From positions 558,001 through 622,000 of the forward strand of contig CANJKZ010000088.1 of assembly GCA_947471745.1 (NCBI GenBank): DNA of 64,000 nucleotides, in the 5' to 3' direction. The DNA comes from Closterium sp. Naga37s-1. Taxonomy: Eukaryota > Streptophyta > Zygnematophyceae > Desmidiales > Closteriaceae. Shown here in pieces: positions 45,301 to 55,653 of the stretch; position 1 is the stretch's first letter; every line of letters starts with the position of its first letter. Under the pieces are notes generated by a model. The model ran no database searches. It worked only from the letters and a program-made list of their open reading frames with translations, and was not told where the DNA came from. The translations under genes and the position numbers were made by a program.

Positions 45301-48259
45301 TGCTGTTTGCACCACCCTGCTCTGCCAGCTATGGCTTCTCTCCGTGTCCTCTCGTTCGATCATGAGGGCCATCCGATTCAGTTCGACAAGTGGCTCGGCG
45401 ACTTACAGCTGTACCTACTGAGCGACTCTAGAGACAGCGTTTCGTTGTTTGACCACACATCTGGAGACTCTCTCGCCCCTCCAGCCACAACTGACAGTGC
45501 GATTCGCTCACGGTGGCTTACCCGTGACGCTGCTGCTCACTTAGCCATTCACAACCACCTCCCGTTAGCCGAATGCGCTCACTTCGGACAGCACAAGACT
45601 GCTAAAGCACTGTACGATGCTGTAATAGCCCGTTACTCCTCCCTTAACACTGCTGCTCTAGGCCGTCTTCTACTGCCCTACCTATTTCCCGAGCTGTCCG
45701 CCTTTGCCACAGTAGAGGACCTCGTTACCAACCTTCGCACTAGCGACGCTCGCTACCGCGCTGCCCTCCCAGCAGAGTTCCTTGACAGGAACCCGCCCCC
45801 AATGTACATCACTCTCTACTTCATAGTCACCTGCCTCCCTGACTCTCTTCGCGCAGTCAGGGACCACTTTCTCGCACTTGACCCCACATACCTCCCTATT
45901 GACCTGCTCGAACAGCACCTCCTTGCAGCTGAGACTTGTGTAGTCACTGTAGGTGCCCCTCGTGGCACTCCTCGCACGCCCTTCTTTGAGGGGTGTTCCC
46001 CCTCCCCCCTTGCCCCCTCCTACGCCTCTGCTGGTGCTGTTGACGTCCTTGGTGCTGAGGATTTCGGGGCTGCTTCTGCTAGTGGGAAGCGCCGTAGCAG
46101 CAAGGGCAAGGGTGGCAGGAGTAGTGGAGGTGGCAGCGGGGGTGGTAGTGGGGGCGGCAGTGGAGGTGGTGGAGGTAGTGGAGGTGGTGGCAGCGGTGGG
46201 AGTGATGGCGGGAGTGGGGGCTTTGGTGGTGGCGGTGGTGGCATCGGTGGCAGCAGCGATAGTGGCGGGAGTGGGAGTGGTGGCAGTCGGGGTGGAGCTG
46301 TTCAGAGAGGAGGTTCTGGCGGTGGCCAGAGGCAGCAGCAGCAGCGTCGGAGCAAGACCCCTTCGCCCCAATAGCTTCGTGAGTGGTTTTCTCAGCGTGG
46401 GGCGCATGGGGGTAGTGTTAGCTGCCCGTATGTCATTCGCACGGGTGACCGTGCTTGTCAAACATGCGGGAATTCTCACACACTGCACCGCTGCTTCTCC
46501 CGCCTAGACGACGCTTGGCGCGCAGAGTTTGGTGACAAGGCCGAGCGCCCCCGCTGGGAAGAGTTGCTTATGTCTGGAGTTGCTATCTTTGATCTTGACT
46601 ATGATGCTATCCTTGCTGCTATGTATGCCTTGTCTGTTAGTGCTGAGGGTGACTGTTACCTGTGTGTGCCGCCTGACCCAGGTATAGAGGCTGCTGCTCT
46701 AGGTGCTAGTGAGTCTGCTCTCCCTAGTACTGCGCCTGCTGAGGCCTTGCACACCTTCACACTTGACTCAGGTGCTTCCCGCTGTTTCTTTCGCGACAGC
46801 ACCACCCTCACTCCTCTCTCTGCACCTGTACCGGTCAGACTCGTTGACCCCTAAGGGGGCCCAGTTCTTGCCTGTTCCTCCACTGTTCTCCCGTGTCCGG
46901 CGGTTCCGTCCGACTCACTGTCAGGTCTTCATCTCCCCTCGTTCTCTACGAACTTGGTGAGTACCGCTGCCCTCCAGGATGCGATGGTCACTACCACCAC
47001 TACTGGGGGTCAGCGTGTGTCGATCTGCACGTGTACACGGACGGGCCGTCACCTGGCCACGTTCACCCGTCCGACTGGGTCAAGTCTGTACACACTGGTA
47101 CCGAGCCTCCTCAGGTAGTTGCGTCTTCCCAGGTGTCCGCGTCAGGTCCGGTAGCACCCCCTTGCTCGTGTCGCCTCCTGTCGCACCAAACTCTCCTGTG
47201 GCACCACCGCCTTGGTCACCCCTCCCTGCCACGCCTTCGTGGCAAGCACTCCCGCCTCCTTGTTTCTGGTCTTCACAGGTCTCTGCCTCCCCTCCCGCCC
47301 TCGCGTGCCCCGCCCTGCCTTCCTTGCGTCGAGGGGCGGCAGCGCGCCGCTCCTCACTCCTCGTTTCCCCCGACGACTGCTCCCCTGCAGACTCTCCACA
47401 TGGACGTGTGGGACCCAGCCCGCGTCAATGGACAGGGCCGCGAGCGCTACTTTCAGCTAGTTGTTGACGACTACACGCGTTGCACCACGGTCTTCCCCTT
47501 GCGCAGCAAGGGTGATGTCCCTAATGTCTTGATCCCTTGGATCCGCGCAATCCGTCTCCAGCTTCGCGAGCGGTTCCGCCAGGACCTTCCTGTCCTGCGT
47601 CTGCATGCTGACAGAGGTGGTGAGTTCTCCTCCAACCTCTTGCGGGGATTTTGTTGTGGGGAGGGAATTCTCCAGTTGTTCACACTCCCGGCCTCCCCGC
47701 AGCAAAATGGGATTGCTGAGCACCGCATTGGCTTAGTCATGGAGGCTGCGCATACCTCCATGATCCATGCAGCTGCTCCCCATTTTCTGTGGCCGTTTGC
47801 GGTCCGGTACGCTGCGCATCAGCTCAACCTCTGACCCCATGTCTCCTTGCCGGAGACCTCACCTACAATGCGTTGGACGGGGAAGGTCGGCGATGCGTCG
47901 GTGTTCTGGGTCTGAGGTTCTCGTGCCTTTGTTTGCGATACGTCCGCGGACAAGCTCTCCGCCCCTGCTATTCCCTGCGTCTTCCTTGGCTTTCCCCCTG
48001 ACGCGCTTGGCTGGCTGTTTTACCACCCCATCTCGCGCCGTGTCCTTTCCTCTTAGGACGTCACATTTGACAAGTCGGTTCCCTTTTAGCGTCTCTTCCC
48101 CTACCGCTCTGCCCCTCTCCCACCCCCGCCGCTCTTCCTTGCTCCAGGTTCCACTCCGGTAGACCCCCTCCCCCCCCAGGGTCCTGCTCCCTCAGGCATG
48201 TCTCAGGTAGACCCACTCCCTGGTACTGTGCGTGTTGAGGTCTCTGTAGACTCAGGTGC

Positions 48260-48480
48260 TGCTCGAGGTGCTGCATCTGGAGGTGCTGCGTCTTGGGGTG
48301 CTACGTCTGGGGGTGCTAAGCCTGTGGGTGTGGAGCCTGAGGGTGCTGAGTCTGAGGGTGCCGGGTCTGGGGGTGCTGAGCCTGGGGGTGCCGAGCCTGC
48401 GGGTGCGGAAATTGGGGGTGCTGAGTCTGAGGGTGCGGAGTCTGGGAGTGCTGAGCCGAGGGGTACTGCTTCTTCTGGAG
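48260..48480 (+). repeat. GGAEP-type pentapeptide minisatellite in A6
   Basis: About 14 units of 15 bp (GGTGCTGAGCCTGGG) encode GAEPGGAESEG-type repeats, followed by Gly-Ala/Leu-Glu-rich arrays to about 48,970. Confidence 0.82.
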
Positions 48481-49399
48481 GTCCTGCGGGTGCCTCGACC
48501 GGAGCCTCTCTCTCCGCAGCAGCTGCGCGAGAAGAAAGCTCGGCGCTCACGCCTTCGGAGTGGAGCTGCCAGAGATGGAGAATCTGCCGCTGGAGCTGGA
48601 GGTACTGGAGCTACTAGTCTTGGAGGTGCTGGAGTTCTTACTGGAGCTAGAGGTCCTGGAGGTGCTGGAGCTGCTGGTCTTGGAGGTGCTTGCACTAGGG
48701 GTACAGGAGCTGCCGGGGCTGGTGGAGCTGGAGGAGCTAGAGCTGGAGACCCTAGCGCTGGAGGCAATGGAGCTGGAGGAGCTGGAGCTGGAGACCCTGG
48801 CGGTGGAGGCGCTGGAGCTGTTGACCCTGGAGCTGGAGGTGCTAAAGTTGGGAGTGATGCGTCTGGCGGTACTGGCGCTGCAGGCATTGGAGCCGGGGAC
48901 CCTGGAGCTGGAGACACCGGAGCTGGAGGCGCTGGCCCTGGGGGTGCTTGTGCTGTTGGTGCTGGAGCTGGAGACACTAGACAGCCGCGACTATACTTCG
49001 TTCCCCTACTTCAGCAGGTTCTTGGTCTCCCGTCTTCTACTGGCCTTACTCCTCCCTTACTGTGTCCACCGCCTGACCACTCGCCGCCGCCGTTACAGCC
49101 AGCCTCCCCACTGCCTGCTCCTTCTCCCTACACTGAGCAGGCAGTGAGCGCATTCGGCTAATGGCTGGTGGTTGCGAATGGCTAAGCGGGCAGCAGCGTC
49201 GCGAGAAAACCACTGTAAGCGGGTCGCACTGTCAGCTGTGGCGGGAGGGGCAGTAGCGGCTCCTGACGCTAGGTCAAACAACGAGACACTGTCCTTAGAA
49301 TTGCTCGGTAGGTACAGCTGCAAGTCGTCGAGCCACGTGTCAAACTCAACCGGTCTGCCCTCATGATCGAACGCTAGAACCCTAAGCGAAGCCATAGTG

Positions 49400-49530
49400 G
49401 CGAAGCACGCAGGAGCAGCAGTAGCAGCAGTAGCAGCAGCAGTAGCAGCAGCAGCAGCAGTTGCAGTAGTAGCAGCAGTAGCTGTAGCAGTAGCAGCAGC
49501 AGCAGTAGCAGCTGTAGCAGTAGCAGTGGC
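49400..49530 (-). repeat. AGC/AGT triplet array before gag of A7
   Basis: About 130 bp of AGCAGCAGTAGC-type triplets directly upstream of the gag start. Similar shorter arrays precede gag in A3 (21,998-22,110) and A8 (61,222-61,280). Confidence 0.85.
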
Positions 49531-49539
49531 CAAGGGGCG

Positions 49540-50540
49540 GAGGGGCCGAGGGGCCGAGGTCGAATGGGCCGCGGGGCCAGGGGAGACGGGGCCGAGGGGC
49601 CTGGGGCCTAGGGGCGTTAGGGCCGCGGGGCCAGGGGAAACGGGGCCGAGGGGCCTGGGGCCTAGGGGCGTCGGGGCCGTTCAGCCAGAAGCGACGGGGC
49701 CGAGGGGCCGGGGGTTTAGGTCGACGGGGCCGCGGGGCCAGGAGCGACGGGGCCGGGGGGGGGGGCTAGGTCGACGGGGCCGCGGGGCCTAGGTCGACGG
49801 GGTCGCGGGGGCAGGGGGCCTAGGTCGATGGGGCCGAGGGGCCGGAGGCCTAGGTTGACGGGGCCGCGGGGCCAGGAGCGACGGGGTCGAGGGGGGGGGG
49901 GGGCAGGGGCCTAGGTCGACGGGGCCGCGGGGCCTAGGTCGGCGGGGTCGCGGGGGCCGGGGGGCCTTGGTCGACGGGGTCACAGGGGCCGAGGGCCTAG
50001 GTCGACGGGACCGTGGGGCCAGGAGCGACGGGGCCGAGGGGGGATGGGGGCCTAGGTTCACTGGGCCGCGGGGCCTAGGTCGACGGGGTCGCGGGGGCCG
50101 GGGGCCTAGGTCGACGGGGTCACGGGGGCCGGGGGCCTAGGTCAACGGGGCCGCGGGGCCAGGAGTGACGGGGCCGAGGGGGGCCAGGGGCCTAGGTCGA
50201 CGGGGCCGCGGGGCCAGGAGTGACGGGGCCGAGGGGGGGCCGGGGGCCTAGGTCGACGGGGCTGCGGGGCCAGTAGTGACGGGGCCGAGGGGGGCCGGGG
50301 GCCTAGGTCGATGGGGCCGCGGGGCTTAGGTCGCCAGGGTTGCGGGGGCCGGGGGGCCTAGGTCGACGGGGCCTAGGGGCGACGAGGCCGCGGGGCCATG
50401 GTCTAAGGGGCCGAGGGGCGAGGGCCGAGGGGCCTAGGTCGACGGGGCCGTGAAGGGCGACTGGCGACGAGGGTCGCGACGGGCCTAGGGCGACTGGGGT
50501 CGCGACGGGCCTAGGGCGACGTGGATCGAGGCGAGGCTAG
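49540..50540 (-). repeat. Leader minisatellite of A7
   Basis: About 1 kb of units around CCTAGGTCGACGGGGCCGCG, about 25-50 bp in period, with GGGGCCGAGGGG variants. Nothing else is visible in it. Confidence 0.88.
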
Positions 50541-50573
50541 CAGGGCAGCAGGTGGTGGGCAAAAAAAAAAAAC

Positions 50574-50603
50574 GGTCCTAGGAAGGGACCTGCTCTGAAA
50601 CCA
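50574..50603 (-). promoter_or_regulatory. A7 leader module: primer site and hairpin
   Basis: TGGTTTCAGAGC on the element strand (50,592-50,603), hairpin arms GGTCC (50,574-50,578) and GGACC (50,586-50,590), then twelve T and GCCCACC. Same order as in A4, A6 and A8. Confidence 0.72.
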
Positions 50604-50735
50604 TGTGAAAGTTATGAACGAGGATGAATGAACTAGCAAATAGTTGGGTACAAGTACTAACCCTAATTGGGTTGTACCCCTTATGGGCTACCCCACTACA
50701 GCCTATACAAATGTAAGCTATATATAAGTTTGACA
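50604..50735 (-). repeat. 5' LTR of A7
   Basis: 132 bp with the family-A core (GGGTACAAGTACTAACCC, TTGTACCCCTTATGGGC) and TGACA outer end. It abuts sequence assigned to C2. Confidence 0.88.
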
Positions 50736-51158
50736 CTTGTTAAGTAGCGGGTCAGTGCGGCCATAACCCCCCAGGCCAACATGCCTGTAACCCTTCCCTA
50801 TTATCAATCGGGGATCACCAGTGGACGTCTGACAACAAAAAATGTCTGATATGGTAGCAAGGACCCTGAAGGCTGAAACTAAACTTAGCATTTGTTGACG
50901 GAAACAAGCAAACTTAAACGCTTCTGAAGTGTCGAAGTGTTAACACGAATCGGAGCAGACTACAGCGAAGAAACACCCGAGTCAACAAAAGCAACCGCTG
51001 GAGGTTACGCGAAAGTCAAAGGTCGCTGACCCTTGACCTGACAAAAACTACAATGCGACAGCAAGGACACATAACTGACTCATTACTGAGCAGTTACCCG
51101 AGTCGGCACTGTATCGAACCGCAACAGCAAAACAGTTAAAGTAGAACCTTTTCATATT
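50736..51158 (+). other. Probable 5' part of family-C element; no clear gene
   Basis: AT-richer sequence between the A7 LTR and element D. A short stretch reads LNLAFVDGNKQTL, like the start of a copia gag of the Retrotran_gag_3 type, which would fit the 5' region of C2. The assignment is inference; no LTR or primer site of family C was found. Confidence 0.4.
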
Positions 51159-51300
51159 CCTTAGAATATGGAAGGAATGAATGAAACATAAAAGAGGGTT
51201 TTCACTAGCAGGTAGTTGAGTACATATAGCAAACCCTAAATTGGGCTGTACTCACTATTGAGTACCCCACTGCAGGCTAGACAAATATAACATTCTGACA
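51159..51300 (-). repeat. 3' LTR of D
   Basis: 142 bp, ending CATTCTGACA. It shares GGGTTTTCACTAGCAGG and GTACTCACTATTGAGTAC with the other LTR of D. The outer end is not a clean TG. Confidence 0.82.
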
Positions 51301-52482
51301 CACCCCCATAGCCAAAGTGGGGTGTAATCAGCACAACAAGCAAAGCAAAACAAACTCAGGGTGGATCACGACGTCACCACACATTCTGAGCACAAGTACA
51401 AGAAGCAGCAGTTTATAGTTCACAAATATAAGCAAAGCTAGAGGCAGTCACAGACGGTAAGTGAGGAGGAGGGACTGTGAGAGGAGAGGAGATAGGAGAC
51501 GACAGGTGAAGCTGCAGAAACACGGGCAACAGGAGCGGCGCGCACTGTGGCTACCGGAGATTGTAGCCTCCGGACTACAGGAGTAACTGGCTCCGCGGCT
51601 AACTCTGAGCGGTAGGAGCAACGGACCCACGGGCGACTGGCGCAGCAGGCTCGGTGGGCTACCAGAGATTGTAGCCTCCGGACTACTGGCACTGCTGGCG
51701 ACACGACGGCTGCCTCCGCCCAACCTCCCTCTAACTGTCTCACCCCCCTTTCACTCACCCCCTGCTGCACCTCTAACACTGCTCACACGCCACCCCCTTA
51801 GTAGTACTCCGACAGCTCCCACACATCCACCCCCCTCAGCGGCAGCTGCACCAGTGAGAGACGGAGGAGGAGGAGGAGCAGGGAAGGCCACACACACCAG
51901 TCACCCCATACTCGCCACCCCCGAACCCCAACACAGGGCAGGGCCGCAACGGGGGCGGCAGCAGGGCAGGGCCGCGACGAAAGGCAAAGGCAGGGCCGCG
52001 ACTGGGGCGGCAGCAGGGTAGGGCCGCGACAGGGTGGCTGCAGGGCAGGGCTGCAACGAAGGATGGGAGGGGCCGACGCGCGGCCCCCCAGGGTGCCGCG
52101 ACGGGCTACGGGAGGGGGCCGCGCGCAAGCCCCCGAGGGCGCCACGTCGGGCGACTGAAGGGGGGGGGCGCGCGGGCCCCCAATGGCGCCTCGACGGGCG
52201 ACAGGAGGGCCGCGCCCGAGCCCCCGGGGCGCCGCGACGGGCGACGAAACCGCCGCACGCCCCGGGGCGCGCGACGGGCAGGGCACTGTCGCGCGCCACG
52301 GGGCGCACGACGGGCAGAACAGGGCGCCGCGCTGCCCTGAGAGCGGCGCGACGGGCAGAAAACCGCCGCGCGCCCCGAGCTCGCGGCGGGAAGAAAAATT
52401 GCCGCGCGCCATGAGCACGCGGCAGGCAGGAAAACAGTGCGCGCCCGAGGCGCGCAAGAGGTAGGACAGCAGCGGAAGCATT

Positions 52483-52535
52483 GGGTGGGCCCATGCACAG
52501 GATCGACCCGGGAGGGTCGACCTGCTCTGATTCCA
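52483..52535 (-). promoter_or_regulatory. D leader module: primer site, hairpin, GGGCCCACC box
   Basis: TGGAATCAGAGC at 52,524-52,535 on the element strand, hairpin arms TCGACCC (52,503-52,509) and GGGTCGA (52,514-52,520), then GGGCCCACCC. There is no T-run here. The stem differs from all family-A stems but pairs fully. Confidence 0.72.
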
Positions 52536-52675
52536 TGTTAGAATATTGAAGGAATGAATGAAACAGAAAAGGGTTTTCACTAGCAGGCAGTTGAGTACAT
52601 ATAGCAAACCCTAAATTGGGCTGTACTCACTATTGAGTACCCCACTGCAGGCTAGACAAATATAACATTCTGACA
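52536..52675 (-). repeat. 5' LTR of D
   Basis: 140 bp, TGTTAGAATATTG...CATTCTGACA on the plus strand. About five substitutions and one 2-bp indel separate it from the other D LTR. Confidence 0.85.
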
Positions 52676-55523
52676 GACTCTACATCGGCAGAGCATTCTT
52701 GAAGAACAAAGTCTTCGTTCTCGACTTTGTACCAGATCAAGGAACCGCCGACAGCGACGCCATTGTCAACTTCGCTTCCTGGACACATCCTCCGGACCTC
52801 GATCCCGACTTCAGCCCTGGAGGATTCTGGTATTCACATACCATACCTGAAGCAGAAAGAACACGGGCATTAGCAACAATCCGGTAAGAAGAAACAACAT
52901 CGACAGCAGCAGAAACAAATCGGCAACAACAGCAACTCTTACAGCACCAATCGCGAGCTTTTCGACGGCACCAACCTTCATCGACGACACTCCACCGACT
53001 CCTGCGCAGCAGTTAGCTCCCACTCTACGTGAAGTTCACAGAAGCGCCAACTTCACCGCGGGTTTTTACTCCAACTCCGACCTATACAGGCACTCACCCG
53101 GACATCAAGCGAGCGAATCCCTGTGGCACGAACGACTGGGTCACCCAAGCAACACCACGTTAAACAATACAATCAAGGCAACAGTGCTCGACAAATATTC
53201 ACTCCTTCTACCCGACGGCAAAGAACTCCAACGAGTCCGCGGAACATGCTTTACCTGTCCCGAAGCCGACTTACCCCATCAACCATTCGTCTCTCACCAT
53301 AATCCAAGCGCGCCAACCTACGCACCACTTGAGAAAGTATATAGCGACATCCTGTATACTCGCGAACAAGGACAAGGAGCATATGATTACGTGATTACTT
53401 CCATCGACGCCACCACCCGTTAAGTCTGCCATCTTAATCTCCCAAGTCGCGACATGGCCTTCGAAGCTTTCGTCGCCTGGCTACCTGTGGCAGAACGAGA
53501 ATCAGGAGCAAAGCTGAAAAGATTCCAGTCTGACGGAGGAGGGGAATATCAGACCCGGAGGTTCAGGCAGTACCTCGCAGAACGAGGCATCAAGCAACTC
53601 ATCTCGCTTCCCTACGCCCATCAACAACAAGGCGTGGCAGAAGGGATGAACAGAACTCTCCAGAACACCATGCGCAAATTACTGCGTCGCATGCGACTGC
53701 CCAATCACCAGTGGCCTGAGGCGATGGACCACGCTGTCATGCTGCACAACTTGCTCTCATCGTCATCCCTCCCGAACAACGCATCACCGCACCTACTGTG
53801 GACAGGAAAACTGGGCTACACAAAAATGTTATGAGTTTTCTGTTGCATGGTACAGTACCGCCCGCACACTGCAAGAGCCGGAAGATTTTCTTAATGCGCA
53901 CAGTGGGTACTACACCTCGGCATCGAAAAGCATTACAACGCATGGAAGGATTTTTACGTCCACTCGAAGGAAACAGTAGCAGCACGTGATGTCATCTTCT
54001 ACGAGCGACTCACACTTCAAACGTACCTGGACAACCTGGCAGCAAATTGAGACCTCACGGGCGGCTTCCGTGGCAACCGAGCCTTCGCTTCAGCAGCAGA
54101 CGAAGCTGACTGGGACAAGCAAAACGTGGACAACGCATCCGAGGAAGCAGGACCACTCCCATACTGCTCCGTGCCCATCCCGATGGATGACGAAAATCCT
54201 CGCGAAAGTGTCAACGCCGAAACTTACTTCGATTTCGTTGACACTGGTTACGTAACACCCCAACCGGTCGACACCAACATCTCCAAACGCATAGGACCAA
54301 ATTTCTTACCAGACCCTGAAGCGGGAAACGAAGTAGCTTATCCAGAGGACACAAATCTCCCCCGCTACACACAGAGTGGCCTGCAGATCCCGAGACTCGT
54401 CACCGCTGTCCACGGAGCAACACCACCTAAGGAGCCTGCTACCATTCAGCAGGCTCTAGGGGGGGAACACAGGGAAAAATGGCGTGAAGCCATGGACAGA
54501 GAGTTAAAGGCGCTGCAAGAACGCAACACCTGGAAAGTCGTACCTATCGAAGTGGCATGCAACAAGACCATTCTCACGGGAAAATGGGTTTTCCGCGTGA
54601 AAACAAAAGCCGACGGAACAATCGACAAATTCAAAGCACGCTGGGTTGTGCGTGGCTTCAACCAAGAGCAAGGGCGAGACTTCACGGAAACATTCACCCC
54701 AGTAAGTTGACATACCTCACTGTGGATTCTGCTCGCGATAGCCGCCATGAACCGGAAGAAGCTTCGGCAAATCGATGTCGCCAACGCCTTCCTCTACGCC
54801 CCCGTCGACGCTGAGATTTTCGTCGAACTCCCGCACGGGTCCAACGCAGGCCCAAACCAAATCTGTCAGCAGGAGAAATCGCTGTACGGGATTAAGCAAG
54901 CCCCGAGGCTGTGGCAGCAGCACCTTCACGCCCGCCTAATCCGCATCGGATTTCTTCAACTACCGCACGACCAAGGGATGTATCGACTGACGAAGGGCAC
55001 CGACTACATTCTTCTCATCGTCTACGTCGACGACCTCCTCTACATAGGCTCCACCGACGCTCTAACAACAAGGTTTGAAGGGGAGCTGCAGAAGGATCTC
55101 ACTCTCACCGTCGCAACTACCGTGACACAGTACCTGGGACTAAACATCCAAGACGGTGACAACGCAATCTACCTCAGCGCTGAAAAGTACACGGACACTA
55201 TCGCTAAACGTTTCGGACTCACTCCAACCGCCATCTCTACGCAATATCGCTACACTAACGGAAATCGAAAGACCTCCGTTCTACTCAAACCTGCGAGCAT
55301 CCGCGACTACCAACGCAAGTTAGGCTGCCTACTCTTCGCAGCCGTCATTTGCCGACCGGATCTATCTTACTCAGCTAGCCAACTCGCTACCTACCTCAAG
55401 AAGCCTGAAGCACAGAACATGCTCGAACTCGACCGAGCACTTCACTACCTTGTCAGCACTCCGACGATCGGACTGACCTACCACAAGACCGGAACTACGA
55501 TACCTAAGCTAATCGGTTATGTC

Positions 55524-55653
55524 TCTTAGAATAAGGAACGGAATGAATGAACTAGGAAGCAGGTGGGTACAAGTAGGAAACCTAAAAGTGTTGTACCCTA
55601 TAAGAACTACCCCACTATAGCCTAAACAGACTATAGCATATATAAGCTTGATA
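55524..55653 (-). repeat. 3' LTR of A8
   Basis: 130 bp with core GTGGGTACAAGTAGGAAACC and TTGTACCCTATAAGAACTAC; CACCCCCATAGGC follows. It belongs to the A3/A9 LTR subgroup rather than the A2/A5 subgroup. Confidence 0.88.

Larger units (their letters stand above)
44474..49141 (+). mobile_element. A6: Ty1/copia element, family A, plus strand, 3' part missing
   Basis: 5' LTR about 44,474-44,604, primer site TGGTTTCAGAG, hairpin, leader minisatellite to about 45.3 kb, gag from 45,331 (MASLRVLSFDHEGHPIQFD) with its zinc-knuckle region about 46.4 kb (CQTCGNSHTLHRC), protease about 46.77 kb (TLDSGASRCFFRDST), GAG-pre-integrase and integrase about 47.2-48.1 kb, and linker with pentapeptide array about 48.2-49.14 kb. 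Reverse transcriptase, RNase H and 3' LTR are absent: at 49,141 the sequence turns into A7 on the other strand. About six breaks. It is the only plus-strand member of family A here. Confidence 0.9.
49142..50735 (-). mobile_element. A7: Ty1/copia fragment, family A, 5' LTR, leader and gag start only
   Basis: 5' LTR 50,604-50,735, primer site and hairpin, long leader minisatellite, AGC-triplet array, and the first part of gag (start 49,395, MASLRVLAFDHEGRPVEFD) to about 49,142, where it meets A6 head to head. There is no TG...CA end at that join, so it is not a simple insertion. The rest of the element is absent. Confidence 0.88.
51159..52675 (-). mobile_element. D: short non-coding LTR element related to family A
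   Basis: Two LTRs (51,159-51,300 and 52,536-52,675), about 96% alike, with the inner 90 bp identical. The left one is followed by the CACCCCCATA tract; the right one carries the primer site TGGAATCAGAGC and a hairpin on the minus strand. The 1.2-kb interior has no gag, integrase or reverse transcriptase: 51,301-51,900 is unique sequence with short frames, and 51,940-52,430 is a GCCGCGACGGGC-type array. This is the layout of a non-autonomous element of the TRIM/LARD kind. It lies within C2. The flanks do not form a clear target duplication. Young by LTR similarity. Confidence 0.82.

Noticed and set aside
49540-50540. Regular repeats resembling a CRISPR array
   Set aside because: Units vary, there are no unique spacers of constant length, the position is a retroelement leader, and the context is a eukaryotic nucleus.
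51159-52675. A clean 5-bp target duplication for D
   Set aside because: The flanks ATATT and GACTC do not match, so D may have been altered at its left end or formed by recombination.
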